Shown one piece after another: positions 26,701 through 35,893 of a stretch of 64,000 bases of DNA. The notes below the pieces were generated by a model. It was not told the origin of the DNA. It saw only the letters and a list, made by a program, of their open reading frames with translations, and did no database searches. The DNA lies in contig CANGZD010000005.1 of assembly GCA_947458875.1 (NCBI GenBank), positions 62,001 through 126,000 on the forward strand, read 5' to 3'. A program made the translations under genes and the position numbers. Source of the DNA: Sphingobacteriaceae bacterium (GTDB lineage: Bacteria; Bacteroidota; Bacteroidia; Sphingobacteriales; Sphingobacteriaceae). Position 1 is the stretch's first letter; every line of letters starts with the position of its first letter.

Positions 26701-26730
26701 AAAAAAGCTCCCAGAACGGGGGCTTTTTTT
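26701..26730. terminator. Bidirectional terminator between bacilliredoxin gene and cdaA
   Basis: Stem AGCTCCC / GGGGGCT (one T-G pair) flanked by six A and seven T, between convergent genes. Confidence 0.9.
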
Positions 26731-27520
26731 ATAAATACCTCAACAGTAATCGTTCCAGTTCAGAGAAACTGACTTTCATTTTTGCCTTTCCTTGTCTGGC
26801 ATAGGCAATTTCTCCACTTTCTTCAGAAATAATGACAGCAAGCACATCGCTCACTTCCGAAATGCCAATTCCGGCCCTGTGTCTAAGTCCGAAATGCGAG
26901 GGTAAACGGTCATTTTCGGTAAGTGGTAGAATACAAGACGCAGATTTGATTTTATTTTCAGCGATGATGACTGCACCATCATGCAATGGGCTGTGTTTTT
27001 GGAAAATACTTTCGAGCAAGCGCTTAGAGATACTGGCATTCAGGATTTCGCCACTGTTTTGAAAATGTTGTTCTTCAAAATATTTAGCAAAAATGATCAA
27101 AGCACCTGTTTTTGATTTTTGCATGCTTCTGCAGGCATCTAAAATGGGTTTAATTCGACTGATGTTTTGGTTGATTTCTTCTTTTTTGCCAAAAAGGAAC
27201 AGCCACCAGGCTTTATTTCTTTGTAGAGAGGCATTTTTGCCGAGTAGCAACAAAAATCGTCTGATCTCCTGTTGAAAAACAATGATCAGGGCGATGAAGC
27301 CCAAACTGATGAATCCGCCTAAAATCTGGCTCAGCAAACGCATTTGTGCTTGTTGTACTAAAAAATAACCGATGTAAATGATGCTGATTCCGAGCAAGAT
27401 GTTTACGGCAATGGTCCCTCTGATGAGGCTGTACACATAATAAATGATGAGGGCCACCAAGAGAATGTCAATGGCATCGAGTAAACGAAATTGTAGAAAA
27501 TTCAGATCCAGGTTATTCAT
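26729..27520 (-). CDS. cdaA: Diadenylate cyclase CdaA (c-di-AMP synthase)
   Basis: Membrane-bound diadenylate cyclase of 263 residues. Three N-terminal membrane helices (about 18-34, 38-55, 65-83) precede the DAC domain with DGA (181-183, HDGAVIIAENK) and RHR (213-215, GLRHRAGIGISE). It makes the second messenger c-di-AMP, which controls osmolyte and potassium transport in other phyla. In Firmicutes cdaA is followed by cdaR and glmM; here it follows folP (27 nt upstream) and no CdaR is seen. Confidence 0.96.
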   Translation of the reverse strand: MNNLDLNFLQFRLLDAIDILLVALIIYYVYSLIRGTIAVNILLGISIIYIGYFLVQQAQMRLLSQILGGFISLGFIALIIVFQQEIRRFLLLLGKNASLQRNKAWWLFLFGKKEEINQNISRIKPILDACRSMQKSKTGALIIFAKYFEEQHFQNSGEILNASISKRLLESIFQKHSPLHDGAVIIAENKIKSASCILPLTENDRLPSHFGLRHRAGIGISEVSDVLAVIISEESGEIAYARQGKAKMKVSFSELERLLLRYL

Positions 27521-27547
27521 TGTTTACTAAGATAGAGATTTTAGTCT

Positions 27548-28459
27548 TTACACTGTTTGCATGGCGCCAACCAGACGGATGGCTTCCATGGCGGGTTTTA
27601 CATCATGTACTCTCAATATTTTTGCTCCTTTTAACAAAGCGATGGTATTGCAAACCGTTGTGCCGTTTAAAGCCTCTGCCGGACTGGAGTTCAAGAATTT
27701 ATAAATCATTGATTTACGAGAAAATCCGGCTAATACAGGTAATTGTATGATGTTTAAAGTTTCTAATTTGTTCAAGAGCTCGTAGTTGTGTTCTAAATTT
27801 TTACCAAAGCCAAAACCGGGGTCGATGATCAAGTCGTATGCTCCTAAATTATTCAATTTGTTTATTTTTTGAATAAAATATTGCAGTATTTCTGGCATGA
27901 GCGATTCGTAATGAGGGTTCTGTTGCATGGTTTGGGGCGTGCCTTTCATGTGCATGAGAATATAGGGCACCTTTAAACTGGCTACTGTCTCGAACATGTC
28001 TTTATCCAACTCGCCGGCAGAAATATCGTTGATGAGGTGCGCTCCTTGTTCCACTGCTTTTCTGGCAATACCAGACCGAAAAGTATCAACCGAAATGATG
28101 GCTTCAGGAAATTCTTTCACCAATGCTGATAATACAGGTAACAGGCGCTCACTTTCCGTTGTTTCACTGATGTGTTCGGCATTTGGCCGTGAAGAATAGG
28201 CACCCAGATCGAGGAAACTTGCTCCCTCTGTTAACATTTGCTCCGCTTCTTTTAAAATTTGGCTGATATCGGGCTGGCCATTTCTTCCTTCCGGCTGGTA
28301 AAATGAATCTGGAGTGAGGTTCAGGATTCCCATTACCCTTGGAAAGGATAAGTCTATCAGCTCTCCTTTGATCTGAAGCGTACTTTTAGGTTTAATTATG
28401 GAAGCATTTTGTTGATTTGCCTCCTTAAATTGATGAAAATGCGTATTTTTATCACTCAT
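27548..28459 (-). CDS. folP: Dihydropteroate synthase
   Basis: Folate-pathway enzyme joining p-aminobenzoate to dihydropterin diphosphate; target of sulfonamides. It has 303 residues with MGILNLTPDSFY (pterin loop), INDISAGELD, DPGFGFGKNLEHNYELL, and GFSRKSMI. The N-terminus is about 35 residues longer than in E. coli. ATG at 28459 was chosen over a TTG at 28477. It shares an operon with cdaA and is divergent from the DUF1599 gene. Confidence 0.95.
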   Translation of the reverse strand: MSDKNTHFHQFKEANQQNASIIKPKSTLQIKGELIDLSFPRVMGILNLTPDSFYQPEGRNGQPDISQILKEAEQMLTEGASFLDLGAYSSRPNAEHISETTESERLLPVLSALVKEFPEAIISVDTFRSGIARKAVEQGAHLINDISAGELDKDMFETVASLKVPYILMHMKGTPQTMQQNPHYESLMPEILQYFIQKINKLNNLGAYDLIIDPGFGFGKNLEHNYELLNKLETLNIIQLPVLAGFSRKSMIYKFLNSSPAEALNGTTVCNTIALLKGAKILRVHDVKPAMEAIRLVGAMQTV

Positions 28460-28510
28460 TATTGGACAAAATACCAATTAATTTAGCGATTAATCAAATA
28501 GATCAGCACT

Positions 28511-29065
28511 TTGGCTCAAGAAACTTCCATTGCATACGATAAGGTCATCAATATTTGCAAAGACCTGTTCTTAAAGAAAACTAAAGACTACGGAACTGCC
28601 TGGCGTATCCTGCGTTTATCGTCCATTACCGATCAAATTTTCATCAAAGCGCAGCGAATCCGCACCCTCGAAGAGAAAAAAGTTTCGAAAGTTGGAGAGG
28701 ATATTACTTCTGAGTACATCGGTATCGTGAATTATTGCATTATTGCTATCCTTCAGTCTGAATTGGGAGAGGAAACAGGTACAGAATTAGCTGTAGAAGA
28801 AGTCGCCTTGCTTTTTGATCAGAAAGTTCAAGAGACCAAAGAGTTGATGTATGCGAAGAATCATGATTATGGCGAAGCATGGCGTGACATGCGCATTAGT
28901 TCTTTAACAGATTTGATTTTGATGAAGATACTTCGCGTAAAGCAAATTGAAGACAATCAGGGTCAAACCCTGGCTTCTGAGGGCATCAAAGCCAATTATC
29001 AGGACATGCTCAACTACTCAGTTTTTGCATTGATTAAACTGACCGAAAAACATGAAAGCAATTAG
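28511..29065 (+). CDS. DUF1599 protein with two tandem domain copies
   Basis: A 184-residue protein starting with TTG at 28511; no ATG precedes the conserved part. Two halves are homologous: the first has LFLKKTKDYGTAWRILRLSSITDQIFIK and the second LMYAKNHDYGEAWRDMRISSLTDLILMK, each followed by a YxxxxNY segment. DUF1599 has been linked by others to nucleotide modification and is common in Bacteroidota, but the function is unproven. It overlaps the next gene by 14 bp and is divergent from folP. Confidence 0.88.
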   Translation: MAQETSIAYDKVINICKDLFLKKTKDYGTAWRILRLSSITDQIFIKAQRIRTLEEKKVSKVGEDITSEYIGIVNYCIIAILQSELGEETGTELAVEEVALLFDQKVQETKELMYAKNHDYGEAWRDMRISSLTDLILMKILRVKQIEDNQGQTLASEGIKANYQDMLNYSVFALIKLTEKHESN

Positions 29066-30200
29066 TATTGGTTTTAGCCGGTTTTTTGTAGGCTTTTTAT
29101 TTATTTTCTCTGGATTGATCAAAGCCAACGATCCACTCGGGTTTGGCTATAAACTTCAGGAATATTTTGAGGTATTCCACATTACCTTTTTTAACGATTA
29201 CGCCACTGCGATTGCTATTTTTCTTTGCGGTTTAGAGATCATTCTTGGAGCAGCACTACTGCTCGGGCTATTTGTCCGACAGGTTATTTGGGGTCTTTTG
29301 AGCCTGATTGTTTTCTTTACTTTTCTGACTTTTTACTCTGCTTTTTTTGAGGTGGTTACTTCCTGCGGCTGCTTTGGTGACGCCATTCCACTCACACCTT
29401 GGCAATCTTTTGGGAAAGACCTGATTTTGCTCGCTCTCATTTTGATTTTGTTCATATACAGGGCAGATATCAAATCCATCGTTCCGGTAAAAAATCAAAA
29501 TTTGATACTTGCCGTGTGCACTTTTCTGGGTTTTGGTGTCGGTATTTATACTTATCGCAACTTGCCTTTCATTGATTTTCTGCCTTACCAAGTGGGAGCC
29601 AATGTGCCCGAATTGATGAAGATTCCGCCCGGCACCCCGCAGGATGAATATGAGATTGTTTATCAGCTGAAAAACAAACAAACTGGTGAAGAAAAGAAGA
29701 TGACCGATAAAGCCTATCTCAAGGAAGAAATTTGGAAAGACATGAATTGGGAAATTATAGGTGAGCCGGAATCCAAACTCCTTAAAAAAGGGTTTGAACC
29801 TAAAATCAAAGACCTGAAAATTAGCAATGCTTCAGGAGAAGACTTTACTTCAGCTGTTATTGAAAACAGCGCTTACCAGTTTTTAATCATAGCTTACGAT
29901 TTAGATAAAACCAACTCGAAGGCCTTTAAAAGTTTGAATGAACTTACGTCAAAAGCTGCTAAAGGTTTTCAAATTCCGAGTTTAGTACTGACGGCCGGTA
30001 GTGTAGCTCAAACTGAACAAGTGAAAAAAAATCTGAGCATCAATATGCCTTTCTTTTTTGCAGATGCCATCCCCCTGAAAAGTATGGTCCGTGCCAACCC
30101 GGGGATCATTCTCATGAAAAATGGAATCATCCTTGACAAATGGCATTACCAAAATATGCCCGAATACGAAGATTTAGTGAAGAAGTATTTTAAAAAATGA
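29052..30200 (+). CDS. BT_3928-type membrane protein (DoxX/MauE-like) with a C-terminal thioredoxin-like region
   Basis: A 382-residue protein. About four membrane helices in the first 150 residues have a DoxX/MauE-like pattern (GFSRFFVGFLFIFSGLIKANDPLGFGYKL, then LLGLFVRQVIWGLLSLIVFF). A cysteine pair CGCFGD (near 101) resembles MauE-like quinone or disulfide proteins. The C-terminal 200 residues are soluble and look thioredoxin-like without a clear CxxC. Function is unknown. It overlaps DUF1599 upstream and aroK (ATGA) downstream. Confidence 0.8.
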   Translation: MKAISIGFSRFFVGFLFIFSGLIKANDPLGFGYKLQEYFEVFHITFFNDYATAIAIFLCGLEIILGAALLLGLFVRQVIWGLLSLIVFFTFLTFYSAFFEVVTSCGCFGDAIPLTPWQSFGKDLILLALILILFIYRADIKSIVPVKNQNLILAVCTFLGFGVGIYTYRNLPFIDFLPYQVGANVPELMKIPPGTPQDEYEIVYQLKNKQTGEEKKMTDKAYLKEEIWKDMNWEIIGEPESKLLKKGFEPKIKDLKISNASGEDFTSAVIENSAYQFLIIAYDLDKTNSKAFKSLNELTSKAAKGFQIPSLVLTAGSVAQTEQVKKNLSINMPFFFADAIPLKSMVRANPGIILMKNGIILDKWHYQNMPEYEDLVKKYFKK

Positions 30201-30709
30201 AAATATTTTTGATCGGCTTTATGGGTAGTGGCAAAACTACACTCGGCCGAAAATTAGCTCAAAAACTTTCCTGTCCCTTTGTTGATCTCGATGAGCGCAT
30301 GGTGGCTTACACCGGAAAAAGCATTGCTGAATTGTTTAACTCTTTGGGCGAAGCTGGCTTCAGAAAACTAGAACAGGAAGTGTTGCATAGCACGCAAAAA
30401 GAAACCGCCGCGGTAGTGGCAACAGGAGGCGGTACGCCTTGCTTTTTTGATAATATTGACTGGATGAACGCAGAAGGGAAAACCGTTTATTTACATGTGT
30501 CACCTAAGGCTTTGGCCAGCCGATTGGAACATACTAAAAGCAACAGACCGCTCATTGGAAATAAAAAGGGAGACGAATTGCTCGCCCTTATTGAAGAAAA
30601 ATTACAGGAAAGGGAGCAGTTTTATCAAAAGGCCCACATGATGGTAAGCGGTTTAGACATGACCGCCGACAAAATGATCTTGTACCTCGAAGCAGCTCAG
30701 CTAAGGTAA
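30197..30709 (+). CDS. aroK: Shikimate kinase
   Basis: Phosphorylates shikimate in aromatic amino acid synthesis. It has 170 residues with P-loop GFMGSGKTTLG (7-17), the shikimate-binding VDLDERMV and GEAGFRKLE, and ATGGGTPCFF. Start ATG overlaps the preceding stop as ATGA. Its 3' end overlaps the convergent phosphoribosyltransferase gene by 13 bp. Confidence 0.96.
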   Translation: MKIFLIGFMGSGKTTLGRKLAQKLSCPFVDLDERMVAYTGKSIAELFNSLGEAGFRKLEQEVLHSTQKETAAVVATGGGTPCFFDNIDWMNAEGKTVYLHVSPKALASRLEHTKSNRPLIGNKKGDELLALIEEKLQEREQFYQKAHMMVSGLDMTADKMILYLEAAQLR

Positions 30710-31206
30710 ACCGCATCCTCCTGATCGGGACTGTCTATCACAACCTGCACATGTTGTTTAAGTACCGTGGCCAATGCCAAACCGGTAAAATCTGGAGATA
30801 CCGGAAAAATTCGATGACTCCGGTCAACTAATACAAGTGTTCGAATTTTTTTAAGCGGAATATTCAGGAAAACACCAAGTCCGTAGGCCAACGTTCGGCC
30901 ACTATTGAGCACATCATCCACTAAAATGACTACCTGATGTGCAACTTCGCTCACCGGGATGTCTGAACTGGCTTGTAAATGTGAGCTGTCTTTGTCTAAT
31001 TCAATTTTGAGGAGCGTTATCTTTAGGGGAGAGATTTTTTCGAGCACTTGCTTGATCCGTTCGGCTAAACTGAAACCGCGGCTGACAATACCAGCCAATA
31101 TAATCTCTTTTTCATCCAGGTTATCTTCCAGAATTTGATAGGCCATGCGCTCAATCTTTTGCTGGATTTGTTTTTTGTTCAGGATGATGATTTTTTTATC
31201 GCTCAT
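30697..31206 (-). CDS. Phosphoribosyltransferase-family protein (PyrR-like)
   Basis: A 169-residue type I phosphoribosyltransferase with the PRPP-binding motif VVILVDDVLNSGRTLAYGL. The N-terminal ILAGIVSRGFSLAERI and the LVLVDRSHRIFPVSPDFTGL segment are like PyrR, which binds pyr mRNA and also has weak uracil phosphoribosyltransferase activity. No pyr genes are nearby. ATG at 31206 is preferred over TTG at 31215. Last gene of the run that includes rlmD. Confidence 0.85.
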   Translation of the reverse strand: MSDKKIIILNKKQIQQKIERMAYQILEDNLDEKEIILAGIVSRGFSLAERIKQVLEKISPLKITLLKIELDKDSSHLQASSDIPVSEVAHQVVILVDDVLNSGRTLAYGLGVFLNIPLKKIRTLVLVDRSHRIFPVSPDFTGLALATVLKQHVQVVIDSPDQEDAVYLS

Positions 31207-31238
31207 GATTTTCAAAGATCAAGCAATTTACGCAATTG

Positions 31239-31640
31239 TTATGATTTGGGATAAGGATAGAATACGAAATTGGCACCCTCTGGAACCATCACAAACAAGC
31301 ACATGAATTGATGTGCATTTTTATAATTTTTGATGAAGAGTTCCTTTTTTTCTGGTTTTACAATTCCCTTTTCAACAAATTCTTCTAGCGTTGAAGCTTG
31401 AATGGTCCAGTTCGTGTTCAATTCATCTTTATCTAATATCAACTCTCCCACACTAACTTCGTGCTGATGAGCGATAAAAATGGGGTAAGCCGAAATTCCC
31501 TCTATCATGATCTCCACGGCTACTTCTTTGATAGATTCGGCATAAAACTTTAGGTCGGTTTCCAAACTTTTTAGTGGACTTTCCTTTGGTTTTTTAGGAG
31601 ATTCTTCGCCTTCTGTATTTAGCAACTCTTCAATATTCAT
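31239..31640 (-). CDS. Conserved hypothetical protein
   Basis: A 133-residue soluble protein I do not recognise. The first 25 residues are acidic and proline-lysine rich, with an MNIEELLNTEGE start; the rest is a compact alpha/beta region ending FVFYPYPKS. Its ATG overlaps the rlmD stop (ATGA), so it is probably coupled to rlmD. No signal peptide or membrane segment. Probably a Bacteroidota-specific protein. Confidence 0.7.
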   Translation of the reverse strand: MNIEELLNTEGEESPKKPKESPLKSLETDLKFYAESIKEVAVEIMIEGISAYPIFIAHQHEVSVGELILDKDELNTNWTIQASTLEEFVEKGIVKPEKKELFIKNYKNAHQFMCLFVMVPEGANFVFYPYPKS

Positions 31641-33046
31641 TTTCTTAACACCAATAATACAATGTTTTCTACGTGCTGTGTTTGCGGAAACATATCAACC
31701 GGCCGGATACGTTTCACCTCATATTTTTTTTGTAAAAGTGCAATGTCTCTTGCTTGTGTGGCGGCGTTACAGCTTACGTAAACAATTTTACCTGCCTCCA
31801 TCTCTAGTAAACGAGCTACTACATCGGCATGCATACCCGCCCTTGGGGGATCGGTAATCACCACATCTGGTTTGCCGTGGGTCTTGATGAATTCGGGGGT
31901 CAAGATATCTTTCATATCTCCAGCATAGAAGGTGGTATTCTCAATTCCGTTGATTTCAGAATTGATTTTCGCATCTTCAATCGCCGAGGGTACATATTCG
32001 ATTCCAACCACTTGTTTTACTTGCCTTGCAACAAAATTGGCAATGGTACCGGCACCGGTATATAGATCGTATACCAGGTCGTTGGCATTTAAGCCAGCCA
32101 TATTGCGGGTAATTTTGTACAGTTCGTAAGCCTGAGTCGAATTGGTTTGATAAAATGATTTTGCCCCGATCTTGAATTTCAGTCCTTCCATCTCTTCAAA
32201 AATATGATCACGCCCGGCAAAGCAAACCAAGTCCTGGTCGAAAATGGTATCATTCCTTTTTTGGTTAATGATATAGAGCAAGGAAGTGATTTCCGGGAAT
32301 TGTGCTTTCAAGTGGTTCATCAAGCCATTGATTTGTGCTTCATCCGCGTAAGCGAATACCACAATCACCATCAATTCACCGGTAGAGCTGGTTCGGATGA
32401 TCAGGTTACGCATGGCGCCATTGTGCTCCCTTAAATCGTAGTAGCTTAGGCCATGGGCTTGCGTGTAGTCTCTCACGGCATTGCGAATGGCATTAGAAGG
32501 TTCGGCTTGTAAATAGCAATGTTCGATGCTCAAAATTTTATCGAAACGACCGGGAACATGAAATCCAAGTGCGTCCATGATATGTTTATCGCGATTGGCC
32601 ATGTCGGCCTCGTCTAACCATCGTTTATTTGAAAACGTAAATTCGAGTTTATTACGGTAGTATTGCGTTTTTTCAGAACCCAAAATAGGTTCAGCGCCAG
32701 CGGTATCTACTTTACCTAAGCGTTCCAGTGCACTTAAAACGGTTTTTTGTTTATACCGAAGTTGTGCTTCCGGGCTGAGGTGTTGCCATTTGCAACCACC
32801 ACAAGTGCCGAAATGCGCACAAAAAGGTTCGGTTCTGTCTGGAGAACGTTTAACAAATGCGGTGATTTTTGCTTCTGCCAGGTTTTTCTTCAGTCGGCTT
32901 ACTTGCACATTAACTACATCGCCCGGAACGGCTTTTTCTACAAAAATGACCAGATCCTGGTATTTTCCTACACCTTTTCCTTCTTCGGCAATATCAATGA
33001 TCTCAATTTGTTCTAAAAACTGGAGTTCAGCAGGCACTTTCTTCAT
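31637..33046 (-). CDS. rlmD: 23S rRNA (uracil-5-)-methyltransferase RlmD
   Basis: SAM-dependent methyltransferase of the RumA/TrmA family, 469 residues. Order: N-terminal TRAM domain (VEKAVPGDVVNVQVSRLKK), iron-sulfur cysteines (CAHFGTCGGCKW), SAM-binding DLYTGAGTIANF, and the catalytic cysteine in VYVSCNAATQARD. Most Bacteroidota have two or so paralogues, so the target uridine (U1939 or U747) is inferred. ATG at 33046 is preferred to TTG at 33055. A TAATTTTG element sits 6 nt before the ATG. Confidence 0.92.
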   Translation of the reverse strand: MKKVPAELQFLEQIEIIDIAEEGKGVGKYQDLVIFVEKAVPGDVVNVQVSRLKKNLAEAKITAFVKRSPDRTEPFCAHFGTCGGCKWQHLSPEAQLRYKQKTVLSALERLGKVDTAGAEPILGSEKTQYYRNKLEFTFSNKRWLDEADMANRDKHIMDALGFHVPGRFDKILSIEHCYLQAEPSNAIRNAVRDYTQAHGLSYYDLREHNGAMRNLIIRTSSTGELMVIVVFAYADEAQINGLMNHLKAQFPEITSLLYIINQKRNDTIFDQDLVCFAGRDHIFEEMEGLKFKIGAKSFYQTNSTQAYELYKITRNMAGLNANDLVYDLYTGAGTIANFVARQVKQVVGIEYVPSAIEDAKINSEINGIENTTFYAGDMKDILTPEFIKTHGKPDVVITDPPRAGMHADVVARLLEMEAGKIVYVSCNAATQARDIALLQKKYEVKRIRPVDMFPQTQHVENIVLLVLRK

Positions 33047-33052
33047 CGTTGC

Positions 33053-33060
33053 CAAAATTA
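33053..33060 (-). promoter_or_regulatory. -7 promoter element for rlmD
   Basis: Minus-strand TAATTTTG, 6 nt before the rlmD ATG, predicting a leader of only a few bases. Confidence 0.5.
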
Positions 33061-33100
33061 CGCTTTAATTTGAATAGCCGAAGTGTTGAGAAAAGCAGGA

Positions 33101-33517
33101 TCAGTTCGTAACCACCAGATAAAGCCCATTAACGCTCACTGTGTAAGCTTTGAGTGCTCTTTTGGCAGGCGCCAGTGCCGGGGAGCCGTCTTCTAGAAAG
33201 AACTTTGCACCGCTACAAGGATCGACGGCAGTAAAAGTATTTTCAATGTTTACGGCGCATTTTTTTTCGGGATTAACACTGCTGCAGCGGTCGTAGGCGA
33301 CAATTTTATTGTCAATTAGCCTTTTGTAGATGATCAAACCTGCAACACCATGTCCATCGACCAAAACAGAGCCACCTGCATTATTAAGTGCATTCATGCT
33401 GGGATGATTGACCGGAATTTGGTAGAAAACATATACATCAGGGATTCTGCTGCCATCATCTTTGGCACAGGCACAAAGCAAAAGGCCTAAAGCCAGAATC
33501 AGAAACCTGATGTTCAT
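33101..33517 (-). CDS. Lipoprotein with Rieske-like fold, apparently lacking cluster ligands
   Basis: A 138-residue lipoprotein: signal peptide with Cys at about 16-18 (LLLCAC). The body resembles small Rieske-domain proteins (IIYKRLIDNKIVAYDRCSS, then DPCSGAKFFLEDGSPALAPAKRALKAY), but the CxH and CxxH pairs that bind a [2Fe-2S] cluster are not intact. The loss of both His ligands suggests no Rieske cluster. The assignment is from pattern only. It starts 2 nt after pheS on the same strand. Confidence 0.65.
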   Translation of the reverse strand: MNIRFLILALGLLLCACAKDDGSRIPDVYVFYQIPVNHPSMNALNNAGGSVLVDGHGVAGLIIYKRLIDNKIVAYDRCSSVNPEKKCAVNIENTFTAVDPCSGAKFFLEDGSPALAPAKRALKAYTVSVNGLYLVVTN

Positions 33518-33519
33518 TT

Positions 33520-34554
33520 TTAGCTGATCTCAGATTGGAATTGTTTCAAGAAACGAATATCGTTCTCAGAGAATAAACGTAGATCTTTGATCTCATATTT
33601 TAGGTTGGTGATTCTTTCTATCCCCATTCCAAAAGCAAAGCCGGTGTATTGTTTTGAATCGATGCCACAGTTCTCCAAAACATTCGGATCGACCATTCCG
33701 CAACCCAAAATTTCTACCCAGCCTGAGCCCTTACACATGTTACATCCATCTCCCTTGCAAAGACTGCAGGAAATATCCATTTCGGCCGATGGCTCTGTGA
33801 AAGGGAAATAAGAGGGACGGAAGCGCACTTTGGTACCTTCGCCGTATAATTCTTGAACGAAATAATACAGGGTCTGTTTTAAATCGGCAAAAGACACATT
33901 TTCATCCACATACAAACCTTCTATCTGATGGAAAAAGCAGTGGGCACGAGCAGATATGGCTTCATTTCTATACACCCGGCCTGGCATAATAGAGCGAAAA
34001 GGTGGTTTGCCTTGCTCCATCATTCTTACTTGAACCGATGAGGTATGTGTTCTGAGGGCAATGTCCCCTTTTTCTCCTCCTTTTTTAATGAAGAAGGTAT
34101 CCTGCATATCTCTTGCCGGATGTTCTTCAGGGAAGTTCAGGGCTGAAAAATTGTGCCAGTCGTCTTCAATTTCTGGTCCTTCAGCTACGGTGAAACCCAG
34201 CTTTTTGAAAATCTCTACAATTTCGCGGCGCACCAAAGAAAGCGGGTGACGGGAGCCGAGTTCGATACCTTCGCCTGGCAGGGTTAAATCGGTTTCAATA
34301 CCTTGATTTTGCACCTTGGTTTCAAAACTTTCTTTCCATTCCTGGTATTTGGTTTCGGCATGTTGTTTGAATTCATTTAAAACTTTGCCAAACAAGCGTT
34401 TTTCTTCAGGCCCAACCAACTTGAATTCATCAAATAAGTCTTTGATCAGTCCTTTTGAGCCTAAGTATTTGATGCGAAAGCTTTCTAACTCATCCGCATT
34501 TGCGGGCTGAAAAGCATTGATTTCGCTGGTGTATTGGTCTATTTTTGCTTGCAT
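33520..34554 (-). CDS. pheS: Phenylalanine-tRNA ligase, alpha subunit
   Basis: Catalytic subunit of the class II synthetase, 344 residues. N-terminal coiled coil region, then motif 2 (FRSIMPGRVYRNEAISARAHCFFHQIEGLY) and motif 3 (FAFGMGIERITNLKYEIKDLRLF). The ASxE-like part PSAEMDISC and the cysteine-rich SLCKGDGCNMCKGSGW loop are normal for this family. pheT is not adjacent. The downstream lipoprotein gene follows after 2 nt. Confidence 0.98.
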   Translation of the reverse strand: MQAKIDQYTSEINAFQPANADELESFRIKYLGSKGLIKDLFDEFKLVGPEEKRLFGKVLNEFKQHAETKYQEWKESFETKVQNQGIETDLTLPGEGIELGSRHPLSLVRREIVEIFKKLGFTVAEGPEIEDDWHNFSALNFPEEHPARDMQDTFFIKKGGEKGDIALRTHTSSVQVRMMEQGKPPFRSIMPGRVYRNEAISARAHCFFHQIEGLYVDENVSFADLKQTLYYFVQELYGEGTKVRFRPSYFPFTEPSAEMDISCSLCKGDGCNMCKGSGWVEILGCGMVDPNVLENCGIDSKQYTGFAFGMGIERITNLKYEIKDLRLFSENDIRFLKQFQSEIS

Positions 34555-34594
34555 GTGTTTTAAATTCTGTATCCTCGTCTATTCGGGATTTAAT

Positions 34595-35785
34595 TTATTT
34601 AATAACGCCCAGTTCTTTACCTACTTTGGTAAATGCGGCAATGGCCTGGTCTAAATGATGCTGCTGATGCGCTGCAGATAATTGTACCCTGATGCGTGCT
34701 TTACCTTGCGGCACCACCGGATAGTAAAATCCAATCACATAGATGCCCTCGGCCAACATACGGCTCGCAAACTCTTGAGCCAGTTTGGCATCATACAACA
34801 TCACAGGTACAATGGGGTGTACACCGGGTTTGATATCGAAGCCCGCTTCCGTCATTTTTTGGCGGAAATATTGGGTGTTAAATTCCAGTTGATCACGCAG
34901 TTCGGTAGTCTCGCTCAGCATGTCCAGCACTGCAATGGAGGCACCCACTATAGAGGGCGCCAAAGTATTGGAGAACAAGTAAGGGCGTGAACGCTGGCGC
35001 AAAAGATCAATGATTTCTTTGCGGCCCGAAGTGAAACCACCGGAGGCACCACCCAGGGCTTTACCCAAAGTGCCAGTGATGATATCGATCTGTCCCATCA
35101 CATTGTGGTGTTCATGCGTACCGCGACCAGTTTTGCCCAAAAAGCCCGAACAATGGCACTCGTCGATCATTACCAAAGCTTCGTATTGATTAGCCAGGGC
35201 ACAAATTTTATCCAGCTGGGCTATGGTGCCATCCATAGAGAAAGCGCCATCGGTTACAATGATACGATGACGTAAACCTTGCGTCTCTTTCAACTTCGCT
35301 TCTAAATCGGCCATGTCATCATGTTTGTAGCGGTAGCGCTGTGCTTTACACAAACGCACGCCATCAATAATCGAGGCATGATTCAATTCATCAGAAATAA
35401 TGGCATCCTGCTCATTAAATAAGGGTTCGAACACCCCTCCGTTGGCATCAAATGCTGCCGCATACAAAATGGTATCTTCGGTACCTAAAAACTCGGAAAT
35501 TTTTCTTTCCAATTCCTTGTGAATATCCTGGGTACCGCAAATGAATCGAACAGATGACATCCCAAAACCGTGACTGTCTATCGCTTTTTTTGCGGCTTCA
35601 ATTACTTTAGGATGTGAACTCAAGCCCAAATAATTGTTGGCGCAGAAATTGATCACTTGCTTGCCACCTTCCACGGTGATATCTGCTCCCTGGGCTGAAG
35701 TGATGATGCGTTCTGTTTTATATAAACCGGCTACTTTAATGGCCTCTAATTCTTCTTTTAATACAGTTTGAAGCGTTTTGTACAT
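34595..35785 (-). CDS. kbl: Glycine C-acetyltransferase (2-amino-3-ketobutyrate CoA ligase)
   Basis: PLP enzyme of threonine breakdown, producing glycine and acetyl-CoA, 396 residues. The PLP lysine lies in [15 protein letters not shown] (near 240), with [13 protein letters not shown] and [10 protein letters not shown] upstream. It fits Kbl rather than serine palmitoyltransferase or AONS by length and by the [12 protein letters not shown] segment, but these paralogues are similar. The glycine produced could feed gcvP. tdh is not adjacent. Confidence 0.93.
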   Translation of the reverse strand: MYKTLQTVLKEELEAIKVAGLYKTERIITSAQGADITVEGGKQVINFCANNYLGLSSHPKVIEAAKKAIDSHGFGMSSVRFICGTQDIHKELERKISEFLGTEDTILYAAAFDANGGVFEPLFNEQDAIISDELNHASIIDGVRLCKAQRYRYKHDDMADLEAKLKETQGLRHRIIVTDGAFSMDGTIAQLDKICALANQYEALVMIDECHCSGFLGKTGRGTHEHHNVMGQIDIITGTLGKALGGASGGFTSGRKEIIDLLRQRSRPYLFSNTLAPSIVGASIAVLDMLSETTELRDQLEFNTQYFRQKMTEAGFDIKPGVHPIVPVMLYDAKLAQEFASRMLAEGIYVIGFYYPVVPQGKARIRVQLSAAHQQHHLDQAIAAFTKVGKELGVIK

Positions 35786-35893
35786 GCTTAAATAATTGAA
35801 GTGTAAAATTAAACAATTCAGGCTAATTTAAGGCTGATTATTGTGCAATTGGTTTGTAACCTTTCCTGTAAAAGACCATCTTAGCTACAACAG

